This document shows positions 15,293 through 23,669 of a stretch of DNA of 64,000 nt, piece by piece. The stretch covers positions 111,841-175,840 of the forward strand of contig NZ_QEOP01000003.1 of assembly GCF_003097495.1 (NCBI RefSeq), read 5' to 3'. A program made the translations under genes and the position numbers. The notes below the pieces were generated by a model. It did not search any database. It worked only from the letters and a program-made list of their open reading frames with translations, and was not told the DNA's origin. Every line of letters starts with the position of its first letter. The stretch's first letter is position 1. Source of the stretch: Amnibacterium flavum. Lineage in GTDB: Bacteria; Actinomycetota; Actinomycetes; Actinomycetales; Microbacteriaceae.

Positions 15293-16171
15293 TCAGCCGG
15301 CGAAGGTGCGGACGGGGAGACCCGCCGTGCGGGTGTCGACCGCGAAGACCCCGCCCGACTGCGGGTGCGCTTCGAGCTGCTCCTCGGTCAGGTTCTCCCG
15401 CGCCGTCGCGACGAACAGGGTGCTCAGGTCGTCGCCCCCGAATGCGACGGACGTGACATTCGGGGCGGGGATCTCGACCGTCTCGACCACCTCGCCCTCC
15501 GGCGAGATCCGGACGACGACGCCGTCCCCGTAGATGCCGCTCCACAGATAGCCGTCGCGGTCGATGGTCAGTCCGTCGTGCATGCGTCCGGAGATGAACG
15601 GCACCAGCTCACCGAAGCCCGCCTCCGCTGTCCAGGGAGCGCGATAGATCGTCTCCGTGGCCGTGTCGGTCAGGTAGGCGGTGGTCTCGTCGACCGACCA
15701 CTCGAACCCGTTGGCGGTGCCGAAGCCGCCCCGGACCAGGCGCGCTCCTGCGGAGGTGACGCGATAGACGGCGGCGTCGGGTTCCCCCGTCGTGATGTTC
15801 ATGGAGCCGAGCTGAAACTCACCGGCCGGGTCGCATTTGCCCTCGTTGAACCGGATGCCGCCGTGAGTGTGCGCCACCCGGGCGATCTCCCGCTCCGCGC
15901 CGCCATCGGCGTCGCAGACGACGACCCGGCTCCCGAGAGCGATCACGTAGCCGCCCGACGCACGCGGCTGGAACGAGGCCAGCGGAGGATCGAAGGAGAG
16001 GACCGTGTCGTTCGATCCATCGGTGGCACCGCTGCCCGGACCTCGATGAAGCCGCCCGGCGGTGATGTCGCACCAGTGCAGCGCATCGTCCTTCCACCAC
16101 AGGCTCTCGCCCAGGATCGCGCGGCCGTCTCGCCAGATCCTGGCCTCGCCGATGGCGGCAGGGATGGTCAC
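15293..16171 (-). CDS. SMP-30/gluconolactonase-like beta-propeller protein
   Basis: A 292-residue protein, the usual length of the SMP-30/gluconolactonase/LRE-like family. Signatures are 'LGESLWWKDDALHWCDITAGRLHR' near the N-terminus (Glu metal ligand), 'GGIRFNEGKCDPAGEFQLGSM' and 'NGFEWSVDETTAYLTDTATETIYR' (metal-binding Asn), and 'DGLTIDRDGYLWSGIYGDG'. These enzymes hydrolyse sugar lactones with a divalent metal. GTG 16171 is chosen because it gives the normal family length. No good ribosome binding site is visible, and longer starts would run into the divergent SDR gene. The divergent SDR could supply the lactone by oxidising an aldose. Confidence 0.87.
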   Translation of the reverse strand: MTIPAAIGEARIWRDGRAILGESLWWKDDALHWCDITAGRLHRGPGSGATDGSNDTVLSFDPPLASFQPRASGGYVIALGSRVVVCDADGGAEREIARVAHTHGGIRFNEGKCDPAGEFQLGSMNITTGEPDAAVYRVTSAGARLVRGGFGTANGFEWSVDETTAYLTDTATETIYRAPWTAEAGFGELVPFISGRMHDGLTIDRDGYLWSGIYGDGVVVRISPEGEVVETVEIPAPNVTSVAFGGDDLSTLFVATARENLTEEQLEAHPQSGGVFAVDTRTAGLPVRTFAG

Positions 16172-16257
16172 GTGATGCTCGCGGTGGAGGTCATCCTTCG
16201 AGTTTGCTGATGCAGCCTGGGCGTATCCGGGACGTTCACTGAATCCGCAGAGACGCC

Positions 16258-16267
16258 GTTCTAGCGT
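16258..16267. promoter_or_regulatory. Overlapping divergent -10 boxes between SMP-30 and SDR genes
   Basis: On the plus strand TAGCGT (16262-16267) ends seven bases before the SDR ATG. On the minus strand TAGAAC (16263 down to 16258) would serve the SMP-30 gene with a leader of about 80 bases. The two hexamers share the central TA at 16262-16263. Confidence 0.4.
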
Positions 16268-16274
16268 CGAAGCC

Positions 16275-17075
16275 ATGGACCTCGGAATCAACGGAAAGAT
16301 CGCACTCGTCAGCGGAGCCGACTCCGGCATCGGCTGGGAGACCGCCAAGATGCTGCTCGCCGAAGGGGCGACAGTCGTCATCACGGATCAGGACCAGGAG
16401 TCGCTCGACGCCGCGGCCGCGAAACTCGATGCTCCCGACGGGAAGCTCCACGCCTTCGCCGCGGACATCACCGACATCACCTCGATCGCCTCGCTCCACC
16501 GGAGCACGGTCGACGCCGTGGGTGACATCGACATCCTCGTCCAGTCGGCCGGCATCACCGGCGCGCAGGGACTCTTCCATGAGATCGACGATGCCGGATG
16601 GGTCAACACCATCGAGGTCGACCTCCTCGGCCCCGTGCGTCTCGTCAGCGCCTTCCTCCCCTCGCTGCGCAAGGGCGGCTGGGGCCGCATCGTCTTCCTC
16701 GCCTCCGAGGACGCCGTCCAGCCCTACGACGACGAGATCCCCTACTGCTCCGCCAAGGCCGGGATCCTGGCGCTCATGAAGGGACTCTCCCGCAGCTACG
16801 CGAAGGAGGGTCTGCTGGTCAATGCGGTCTCCCCCGCCTTCATCCACACGCCGATGACCGACGCGATGATGGAGAAGCGCGCCGAGGAGCTCGGCACCGA
16901 CATGGACGAGGCCATCACGAGCTTCCTCGACGAGGAGCGCCCCTACATGGAGCTCAAGCGTCGCGGCGAGCCGGAGGAGGTCGCCGCCGTCATCACCTTC
17001 CTCTGCAGCGACCGCGCCTCCTTCGTCAACGGGTCGAACTACCGGGTCGACTCGGGCTCCGTCGCCACGATCTGA
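16275..17075 (+). CDS. Short-chain dehydrogenase/reductase
   Basis: A 266-residue classical SDR. The Rossmann motif 'VSGADSGIGWETA' (GxxxGIG) is at residues 13-25, 'VQSAGITG' replaces the usual NNAG, catalytic Ser lies in 'VFLASEDAVQPYDDEIPYCSAKAG', and YCSAK supplies Tyr and Lys. The C-terminal 'EEVAAVITFLCSDRASFVNGSNYRVDSGS' is typical. It probably oxidises a sugar or other secondary alcohol with NAD(P). The lactonase encoded divergently fits an aldose-to-lactone-to-acid route (inference). The TAGCGT box seven bases before the ATG implies a leaderless transcript. Confidence 0.9.
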   Translation: MDLGINGKIALVSGADSGIGWETAKMLLAEGATVVITDQDQESLDAAAAKLDAPDGKLHAFAADITDITSIASLHRSTVDAVGDIDILVQSAGITGAQGLFHEIDDAGWVNTIEVDLLGPVRLVSAFLPSLRKGGWGRIVFLASEDAVQPYDDEIPYCSAKAGILALMKGLSRSYAKEGLLVNAVSPAFIHTPMTDAMMEKRAEELGTDMDEAITSFLDEERPYMELKRRGEPEEVAAVITFLCSDRASFVNGSNYRVDSGSVATI

Positions 17076-17212
17076 CACATCCTCAGCACCCGGCTGGAAA
17101 CCAGCTCAGGCGTTGCTGTGAGGCCACTCGACACCCTTCTCGATGACGTAACACCGCAATATCGTGCAGAAAGCGACCCCACGGCGGCGTCGCGCAAGAT
17201 CGGAGCACTCCC

Positions 17213-17521
17213 GTGGCACTACAAGAAGCACAACGAATGCCGAGGCTGACGGAGGTCAAGTACGACCAGACGAGCCCCTTCCACCCGTTCGCCCGCCAGG
17301 TAGGCGATGGCGAATGGATCGTCCAGCCCCCCGAGTCGAAATCCCCGGCAGGCCTCATCCGGGTCCGCCTGGCCGCCGATGGCGGACTCGATTTCGCCGT
17401 GTACCCCTGGCACGACGATGCTCCCGACAGCACGCCGTTCGAGGGTTCGCACCCGACCCTCTTCCACGCGGTGTCGTGGCTTCGCTGGTATCTGCAGAAT
17501 CCGCACGATCACGCGGCCTGA
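17213..17521 (+). CDS. Conserved-looking hypothetical protein, 102 residues
   Basis: A small soluble protein with no recognised domain. It is rich in Trp, His and Pro and ends in 'TLFHAVSWLRWYLQNPHDH'. Codon use is ordinary for the window and the frame has strong third-position GC. GTG 17213 is preceded by GGAG at a workable distance, and a TATCGT hexamer lies at 17160-17165. ATG 17237 (MPRLTEV) is an alternative start. It is followed by a hairpin terminator. I cannot assign a function. Confidence 0.6.
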   Translation: MALQEAQRMPRLTEVKYDQTSPFHPFARQVGDGEWIVQPPESKSPAGLIRVRLAADGGLDFAVYPWHDDAPDSTPFEGSHPTLFHAVSWLRWYLQNPHDHAA

Positions 17522-17536
17522 TCCACGATCGACCCC

Positions 17537-17575
17537 GAAGGGCGTCGGATGCGCACGAGCGCTCCGGCGCCCTTC
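17537..17575. terminator. Hairpin between convergent genes
   Basis: Arms 17537-17548 and 17564-17575 pair over 12 bp with one G.U wobble (GAAGGGCG core). It stands between the 102-residue hypothetical gene and the convergent AhpD-like gene and could end both transcripts. Confidence 0.6.
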
Positions 17576-17622
17576 GCCGTTCGGCCGGGGTCTGAGAGGC
17601 CGGCGACGCCCGGCCGGCGGGC

Positions 17623-18204
17623 CTACTCCGCGCCGGACTCGGTCGAACCCATCTCGATCTCGGGCTCCGTGGGCTGCGCGCGCTGGAAGGGGCGCAGCGC
17701 CAGGTCGACGGGCACTCGGCCCACCATGTTGAAGATGTTCGTTGCGACCATCAAGCCGGCGAAAGCGACGAGAAGCACGCGCTGCCACGGCTCGAAGCTC
17801 TGCTCCAGCCGTGAGTAGACGTCATCCGGGATCTCGCCCGGTGCGGTGACGACCAGCCGACCGAGGTCGGCCAGCAGCGCGTCGCGCTCGTCGAGTACGG
17901 GTGAGTCGGGGTCCTCGCCTGCGTCGGCCAGCTGACTGCGGAAATAGGACTGGCAGACATCGGACCCGCTCGCATCCGAGATGGCCAGCCCGAAGAGGGT
18001 GACGCCCCGCGCGCCGATCACCGGTGTCAGCTCGTCGCGCAACGTGTACCACTCGAGGTAGGCGTTGAGACTCGGGGCATGCCCGAGAAGGGCCGCCTTC
18101 GTGTTGCTCGTCGGCGTGCCGGGCGACGTCGCCGCGGCGCGCTCCCGCAGTGCTCGCGCCTCGTCGTCGAGGTCCTGCTCGGGCGGAGTCGGGAGGAAGC
18201 TCAT
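17623..18204 (-). CDS. Possible AhpD/carboxymuconolactone decarboxylase-like protein
   Basis: A 193-residue mostly helical protein. The stretch 'LEWYTLRDELTPVIGARGVTLFGLAISDASGSDVCQSYFRSQLADAG' followed by a second helical half recalls the AhpD/CMD fold, but only one cysteine of the usual CxxC is present. The C-terminal 'VLLVAFAGLMVATNIFNMVGRVPVDL' matches the last helices of that fold better than a membrane span. The assignment is tentative. The TAGGCT -10 hexamer (minus strand, 18211-18216) contains the TAG stop codon of the upstream oxidase gene, and ATG follows six bases later, so this gene probably has its own leaderless promoter despite the tight spacing. Confidence 0.6.
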   Translation of the reverse strand: MSFLPTPPEQDLDDEARALRERAAATSPGTPTSNTKAALLGHAPSLNAYLEWYTLRDELTPVIGARGVTLFGLAISDASGSDVCQSYFRSQLADAGEDPDSPVLDERDALLADLGRLVVTAPGEIPDDVYSRLEQSFEPWQRVLLVAFAGLMVATNIFNMVGRVPVDLALRPFQRAQPTEPEIEMGSTESGAE

Positions 18205-18213
18205 GCCTTCAGC

Positions 18214-19608
18214 CTAAAACTCGAAGACCCGCCCCGGACCGAGGATGCCCTGGGGATCGAACGCCGTCTTGATGCGCTTCTGCAGCTCGTAGCTGTCAGG
18301 GCCCAGCTCGTCGGCGAGCCAGCGCCGCTTGAGGATTCCGACACCGTGCTCGCCCGTCAGGGTCCCGCCGAGGGCGACGGCGGCTGTGAACATCCGATCG
18401 GCAGCGTCCCAGACGAGATCGGGGATCTCACCGTCGGCCCGCACGAGGTCGGCAGGGACGATGAGGTTGGGGTGCAGGTTGCCGTCGCCGGCGTGCGCGA
18501 TGACCGGGATCGACAGCCCGGTCTCGGCGGAGATGGTCTCGATCGCCGCGAACATCTCGGGCAGTCGCGAACGGGGAACCGCAACGTCCTCGATCAGCAC
18601 CTGACCGGACTTCTCGAACGCCGGGTGCGCGCTGCGACGCACGGCCAGCAGACGCTCCCCCTCGTCGGGGTCGGTCGTGAGGTCGGCGTCGGCGCCGAAT
18701 CCCGCGAGGATGCCCATGATGCGGGTCGCCTCCTCGGCCGAGGAATCGCCGTCGGTCTGGACGAGGAGGTAGGCGCCGCCGCGGTCGGCGATCGGCACGT
18801 GCCCCTCCTGTCCGCCGAGGTAGACGTCGATGAGGCGCAGGCTGAGGGCATCGAGCAGTTCGAGCGCCGCCGGACGCACGCCGGATGCGGTGATCGCGGC
18901 GGAGGCGGCAGCCGCGGTGACGATGTCGGGGAAGAACGCACCGATCGTCGCCACGGTTCCGCTGGGCAGGGGACGCAGTTTGAGGGTCGCCTCCACGACA
19001 ATGCCGAGTGTGCCCTCCGACCCGATCATCAGGGCTGTGACGTCGTATCCCGTCACGCCCTTGACCGTGCGGTGCCCGAAGCGGACGAGGGAGCCGTCGG
19101 CGAGGACGACGGCGAGGCCCAGCACGGCCTCGCGCGTGACCCCGTACTTGGCGCAGAGGATGCCTCCGGCGTTGGTCGCGATGTTGCCGCCGACGCTGGC
19201 GATGGCCTTGCTCGCCGGGTCGGGAGCCCACCACAGGCCCTGTTCCGCGAGCACCGCGTTGAGGTCGCCGTTGAGGATGCCCGGCTCGACGACGGCGAGC
19301 TCGTCCGCAGCGGAGATCTCGAGGATGCGGTCGAGGGAGGTGAGCGAGAGCACGATCTCGCCGGCGTCGCCGATGGCGCCTCCGGCCAGCCCCGTGCCCG
19401 CCCCGCGCACGACGACGGGGGTTCCCGTGGCCGATGCGATCCGCATGGTCGCCTGCACGTCTCCGACGGACCTCGCCTCGATGACGGCGAGTGGACGATT
19501 CGCTGATCGCGCCCCGCTCTTGTCGGCCCGGACTCCGTCGAGGGTCGCCTCGTCGGTGAGCACGGAATCGCCCAGTTCACGGCGCAGCAGGTCGAGTGTT
19601 TCTGACAC
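18214..19608 (-). CDS. FAD-linked oxidase, GlcD / D-lactate dehydrogenase type
   Basis: A 464-residue flavoprotein. The FAD-binding type 4 (PCMH) domain is near residues 40-215 ('PVVVRGAGTGLAGGAIG', 'NIATNAGGILCAKYG', 'IGSEGTLGIV'), and the FAD-oxidase C-terminal domain ends in 'LTGEHGVGILKRRWLADELG', the family signature. Such enzymes oxidise glycolate or D-lactate, passing electrons to a quinone or another acceptor. GTG 19608 is preferred to the upstream GTG/ATG, because a TAGAGT box (minus strand, 19616-19621) ends seven bases before it. No GlcE or GlcF subunit gene is adjacent, so a one-component D-lactate/2-hydroxyacid dehydrogenase is the simpler reading. Confidence 0.88.
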   Translation of the reverse strand: MSETLDLLRRELGDSVLTDEATLDGVRADKSGARSANRPLAVIEARSVGDVQATMRIASATGTPVVVRGAGTGLAGGAIGDAGEIVLSLTSLDRILEISAADELAVVEPGILNGDLNAVLAEQGLWWAPDPASKAIASVGGNIATNAGGILCAKYGVTREAVLGLAVVLADGSLVRFGHRTVKGVTGYDVTALMIGSEGTLGIVVEATLKLRPLPSGTVATIGAFFPDIVTAAAASAAITASGVRPAALELLDALSLRLIDVYLGGQEGHVPIADRGGAYLLVQTDGDSSAEEATRIMGILAGFGADADLTTDPDEGERLLAVRRSAHPAFEKSGQVLIEDVAVPRSRLPEMFAAIETISAETGLSIPVIAHAGDGNLHPNLIVPADLVRADGEIPDLVWDAADRMFTAAVALGGTLTGEHGVGILKRRWLADELGPDSYELQKRIKTAFDPQGILGPGRVFEF

Positions 19609-19615
19609 GACCATC

Positions 19616-19625
19616 ACTCTACGAT
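19616..19625. promoter_or_regulatory. Divergent leaderless promoters sharing their -10 core
   Basis: The ten bases ACTCTACGAT contain TAGAGT on the minus strand (for the oxidase, GTG 19608) and TACGAT on the plus strand (for the DUF6328 gene, ATG 19632). The two hexamers share the TA at 19620-19621. Each ends 6-7 bases before its start codon. The two polymerases therefore cannot both open this site at once. Confidence 0.55.
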
Positions 19626-19631
19626 TGCGGG

Positions 19632-20150
19632 ATGTCCCAATTGCGCGACGTCGATCCGACCGACGGCCGGAACGAGACCGAGACCGAACGCCTCGACCGC
19701 AACTGGAACGAGATCCTGCAGGAGCTGAGGGTCACCCAGACCGGGACGCAGATCCTGACCGGCTTCCTCCTCACGCTCGCGTTCCAGCCGCGATTCCTCG
19801 ATCTCGACCCGTTCCAGGTCGATGTCTACCTCGTCCTCGTCGGCCTCGCCGCCATCAGTACCGCGCTGGGTCTAGGTCCCGTCAGCCTTCACCGTGCCCT
19901 TTTCCGCAAGAAGGCGAAGCGCGAGATCGTGAAGCTGGCCGACCGACTGCTGGAGACCACACTGATCTGCGTCGGTCTGCTCATCACGGGCGTGGTCCTG
20001 CTGATCTTCGACGTCGTCGTCTCCCGTGGCGCTGCGATCACCGCCGGCGTCGTCACCGCGGTGCTGCTGCTCCTGGTGTGGGTGGCCCTGCCCGCCGCAA
20101 ACCACCCGAAGCGCCGACGCGACGAGGACGCCTCGCGCGACGAGAGCTGA
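19632..20150 (+). CDS. DUF6328-like four-helix membrane protein
   Basis: A 172-residue protein with a charged N-terminus ('ETERLDRNWNEILQELRVTQTGTQILTGFLLTLAFQPRF'), about four membrane helices and a charged C-terminus. The N-terminal motif is that of a widespread actinobacterial membrane family (DUF6328) of unknown function. ATG 19632 is supported by the TACGAT box six bases before it. It is convergent with the ku gene. Confidence 0.8.
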   Translation: MSQLRDVDPTDGRNETETERLDRNWNEILQELRVTQTGTQILTGFLLTLAFQPRFLDLDPFQVDVYLVLVGLAAISTALGLGPVSLHRALFRKKAKREIVKLADRLLETTLICVGLLITGVVLLIFDVVVSRGAAITAGVVTAVLLLLVWVALPAANHPKRRRDEDASRDES

Positions 20151-20187
20151 CGGGCTCGACCCTGCCGCCTCTGTCCGCCGACCCCGT

Positions 20188-21024
20188 TCAGGCGCCCTTC
20201 TTGGCTTCCTTCTTCTTCGCCGGGGCCGCCTTCTTGGCCTTGGTCGCCTCGACACTGCGCTTCAGCGCCTCCATCAGGTCGAGCACCTCGCCGCCGTCGT
20301 CCTCGGACTCCTCCGACTCCCCGAACGTCGCCGCCGTGTCGAGGGACTCGCCCTGCTCGAGCTTCGCGTCGATGAGCTGTCGCAGCTGGTCCTGGTACTC
20401 GTCGGTGAACTTCTCGGGCTCGAAGTCGCTCTCGAAGCTCGCGACCAACGACGCCGACATCTTGAGCTCGCGGTCGGAGATGTCGACCTCGGCGTCGAGC
20501 GACTTGAACTTGGCCTCGCGCACCTCGTCGCCCCAGAGGAGCGTCTGCAGCACGAGCACGTCCCCGGTGACGCGGAGTGCCGCGAGACGGGTCTTCTGGC
20601 GGAGGGCGAACTTCACGATCGCGGTCCGCTCGCTCTCCTCGAGCGTGCGACGCAGCAGAACGTACGCCTTCGCGGACTTCGAGTCGGGTTCGAGGTAGTA
20701 GCTCTTGTCGAACATGATCGGGTCGATCTGGTCGCTCGGCACGAACTCGACGACGTCGATCTCGCGGTTCTTCTCGACCGGCAGGCTCGCGAGGTCCTCG
20801 GACGTGATCACGACGGTGCGGTCGCCGTCGTCGTACGCCTTCGCGATGTGCTCGTAGTCGACGATCTCCCCGTCGATCTCGCATCTCCTCTGGTAGCGGA
20901 TGCGGCCGCCGTCGGCGTCGTGCACCTGATGCAGTGCGACATCGTGATCCTCGGTCGCCGAATACACCTTGACGGGCACGTTGACGAGCCCGAACGTGAT
21001 GGCGCCTTTCCAGATCGACCTCAT
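20188..21024 (-). CDS. ku: Ku-domain DNA end-binding protein
   Basis: A 278-residue bacterial Ku, a homodimeric ring that threads onto double-strand ends and recruits LigD for non-homologous end joining. The N-terminal 'MRSIWKGAITFGLVNVPVKVYSAT' and 'RIRYQRRCEIDGEIV' are diagnostic. The C-terminal extension has an acidic stretch then a Lys/Ala-rich tail (KAKKAAPAKKKEAKK), like the basic C-termini that modulate DNA threading in other Ku proteins. A short leader carries AGGAGG before the ATG, unlike the many leaderless neighbours. It is divergent from ligD. Confidence 0.96.
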   Translation of the reverse strand: MRSIWKGAITFGLVNVPVKVYSATEDHDVALHQVHDADGGRIRYQRRCEIDGEIVDYEHIAKAYDDGDRTVVITSEDLASLPVEKNREIDVVEFVPSDQIDPIMFDKSYYLEPDSKSAKAYVLLRRTLEESERTAIVKFALRQKTRLAALRVTGDVLVLQTLLWGDEVREAKFKSLDAEVDISDRELKMSASLVASFESDFEPEKFTDEYQDQLRQLIDAKLEQGESLDTAATFGESEESEDDGGEVLDLMEALKRSVEATKAKKAAPAKKKEAKKGA

Positions 21025-21086
21025 GAAAACCTCCTGGTTGACGCCTAGTATCGCTGGTCGTCGGTGAGCGGGGGTAGCGTGTGCGG

Positions 21087-23669
21087 ATGGCCGACCGACC
21101 CCAGACCGTGTCGGTCGACGGAAGGCGACTGCGCCTCACGAATCTCGACAAGGTCCTCTACCCCGAGACGGGGACGACCAAGGCCGATGTCCTCGACTAC
21201 TACGCCCGCATCGCCGACGCACTGATTCCCCATGTCCGCGACCGTCCGCTGACCCGCAAGCGGTGGGTGCACGGTGTCGGCAGCGACGACGAACCGGGCG
21301 AGGTGTTCTTCCAGAAGAACCTCGACGACGGCACTCCCGACTGGGTTGCGCGTCACCCGCTCGAGCACAAGAGCCGCAGCACGGTGTATCCGATCGTGAA
21401 CGATCGGGCGACCCTCGCGTGGCTCGCGCAGATCGCCGCGCTCGAGCTCCACGTACCGCAATGGCGTTTCGACGCCCACGGCGAGCCGAGGAAGCCCGAC
21501 CGGCTCGTGCTCGACCTCGACCCCGGCGAGGGGGTGGGCCTGCTCGAATGCGCCGAGATCGCACGATCGGCGCGCGAGATCCTGCAGGGGATGGGACTCG
21601 AGCCGATGCCGGTGACCAGCGGCAGCAAGGGCATCCACCTCTACGCGCGACTCGACGGAAGCCAGACGAGCGACCAGGTCTCCGCCTTCGCGCACGAACT
21701 GGCGCGCGCGCTCGAGGCTGACATGCCCGACCTCGTGGTCAGCGACATGAAGAAGACCCTCCGTCTCGGCAAGGTGCTCGTCGACTGGAGTCAGAACAGC
21801 AGCGCGAAGACCACGATCGCGCCGTACTCCCTGCGGGGCCGGATGCAGCCGATGGTCGCAGCGCCGCGCACCTGGGACGAGCTCGACTCCCCCGAACTGC
21901 GCCACCTCGACTACCGCGAGGTGCTCGAGCGCGTCGAGGAGCACGGCGACCTGCTCGCCTCCCTCGACGAGAGGGCGCGGGATGCGGGCCTCGAACCCAC
22001 ACCCGAGCGCATGGCAACGTTCGAGGCGACGCCGGCCTCGAAGGACCGCCTGGAGAAGTACCGCAGCATGCGCGACGCGGGGAGGACGCCCGAACCCGTT
22101 CCGGACGCCCCGGCCGTGCCCACCGAGGGACGCAGCTTCGTCATCCAGGAGCATCACGCGACACGACTGCACTACGACTTCCGCCTCGAGCACGATGGCG
22201 TTCTCGTCTCGTGGGCCATGCCCAAGGGCCCGCCCACGGAGCCCAAGAAGAACCACCTCGCGGTCCACACCGAGGACCACCCGCTCGAGTACGGAACGTT
22301 CGAGGGAACCATCCCGAAAGGCGAGTACGGCGGCGGAGTCGTGACGATCTGGGACTCGGGCACCTACGAGCTCGAGAAGTGGCGTGACGACGAGGTCATC
22401 GTGACCCTGCACGGCGAGCCCGACGGCGGCCTCGGCGGCAGCCCCGTGAAGCTCGCCCTGATCAGGACCGGGCGAACGCCCGACGACGAGAAGAACTGGC
22501 TCGCGCACCGGATGCAGATCCGCGCCGGCGGCGACGCCGACACCGAGACCGACACCAAGACCAAGACCGAGCGCTCGCCGAAGGCATCCGGAGCCTCGAC
22601 GGCCTCGAATTCGACGCCGGACCCCGCCACGACGGCGCGCTCGACGACGAAGCGAGCCACTGAGTCGAGCACGGGCGACGCTCGCGCCGCACTGCGGAAA
22701 GGCCCGATGCTGGCGAGCCTCGGCACCGCCGGCACCATCGGCGGCGGAGCGGGCTGGGCGTTCGAGATGAAGTGGGACGGGATCCGCGCCATCGTCGATG
22801 TCCGCGATCCCGGCGCGGATACCGCGGTCACCCTGCGCAGCCGCAACGGCAACGATCTGACCGCGGCGTACCCCGAGCTCGCGGCGATCGCCGATGCGAC
22901 CTCGGGCGAGGCGATCCTCGACGGCGAGATCGTCGCTCTCGACAAGCAGGGGCGGCCCGACTTCGGTCTGCTCCAGCGCAGGATGAACCTGATCGGCAGC
23001 GCCGACATCACCCGGGCGACCCGGGATGTGCCCGTGCAGTTCATCGTCTTCGACCTGCTCGCGCACGACGGACGATCGCTCCTCGGCGACGGATACGACG
23101 AACGGCGGTCCGCGCTCGAGGCGGTCGTCCACGAGACCGGCCTGGTGCGCGTGCCCGCCGTCTTCGACTCCGTCGAGACGAGCCTCGACGAGGCGATGGC
23201 GATCAGCTCCCGTCTCGGCTTGGAGGGAGTCGTCGCCAAGAAGCGCGCGTCGACGTACAGTCCGGGCCGACGATCGACAGGATGGCTGAAGCTCAAGCAC
23301 CATTCGACCCAGGAGGCTGTCATCGGCGGTTGGCTGCCCGGCAAGGGTCGACGAGAGGGCGGGGTCGGCTCGCTGCTCCTCGGCATCCCCGGCGACGGGG
23401 GCCTCGTCTACATCGGCCGGGTCGGCACGGGCTTCGGCGACCGCGACCTCGACGATCTGGCGGCCCGACTCGAACCACTCGCGCAGAAGACCGATCCCTT
23501 CCTCGACATCCCCCGCGTCGACGCCCGAGACGCGCACTGGACGCGTCCCGAGATCGTCGGCGAGGTCGAGTTCGCTCAGTGGACCTCGACGGGGCGGCTG
23601 CGGCAGCCGTCCTGGCGCGGCTTCCGTCCCGACAAGGCGCCGAGCGACGTGGTCAAGGAGACGCCGTGA
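21087..23669 (+). CDS. ligD: Multifunctional ATP-dependent DNA ligase D (Pol-PE-Lig)
   Basis: An 860-residue NHEJ enzyme in mycobacterial domain order. The primase-like polymerase domain occupies about residues 10-300 (metal ligands in VLDLDPG, Asp143 and Asp145; 'SGSKGIHLYARL'). The 3'-phosphoesterase is about 345-490 ('HHATRLHYDFRLEHDG', 'GEYGGG'). The ligase is about 545-860, with the adenylated Lys562 in EMKWDGIRA. A Thr/Lys/Ser-rich linker of about 70 residues separates the last two. It fills gaps and seals ends held by Ku. I choose ATG 21087 because TAGCGT (21075-21080) ends six bases before it; GTG 21081 would start inside the expected transcription start region. It overlaps the YihY gene by four bases. 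Confidence 0.95.
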   Translation: MADRPQTVSVDGRRLRLTNLDKVLYPETGTTKADVLDYYARIADALIPHVRDRPLTRKRWVHGVGSDDEPGEVFFQKNLDDGTPDWVARHPLEHKSRSTVYPIVNDRATLAWLAQIAALELHVPQWRFDAHGEPRKPDRLVLDLDPGEGVGLLECAEIARSAREILQGMGLEPMPVTSGSKGIHLYARLDGSQTSDQVSAFAHELARALEADMPDLVVSDMKKTLRLGKVLVDWSQNSSAKTTIAPYSLRGRMQPMVAAPRTWDELDSPELRHLDYREVLERVEEHGDLLASLDERARDAGLEPTPERMATFEATPASKDRLEKYRSMRDAGRTPEPVPDAPAVPTEGRSFVIQEHHATRLHYDFRLEHDGVLVSWAMPKGPPTEPKKNHLAVHTEDHPLEYGTFEGTIPKGEYGGGVVTIWDSGTYELEKWRDDEVIVTLHGEPDGGLGGSPVKLALIRTGRTPDDEKNWLAHRMQIRAGGDADTETDTKTKTERSPKASGASTASNSTPDPATTARSTTKRATESSTGDARAALRKGPMLASLGTAGTIGGGAGWAFEMKWDGIRAIVDVRDPGADTAVTLRSRNGNDLTAAYPELAAIADATSGEAILDGEIVALDKQGRPDFGLLQRRMNLIGSADITRATRDVPVQFIVFDLLAHDGRSLLGDGYDERRSALEAVVHETGLVRVPAVFDSVETSLDEAMAISSRLGLEGVVAKKRASTYSPGRRSTGWLKLKHHSTQEAVIGGWLPGKGRREGGVGSLLLGIPGDGGLVYIGRVGTGFGDRDLDDLAARLEPLAQKTDPFLDIPRVDARDAHWTRPEIVGEVEFAQWTSTGRLRQPSWRGFRPDKAPSDVVKETP

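Noticed and set aside
21045..23537. Open frame of about 830 codons antisense to ligD
   Set aside because: The plus-strand LigD has complete catalytic motifs; the antisense frame has biased, low-complexity Arg/Asp/Val composition and arises from GC-rich codon positions.
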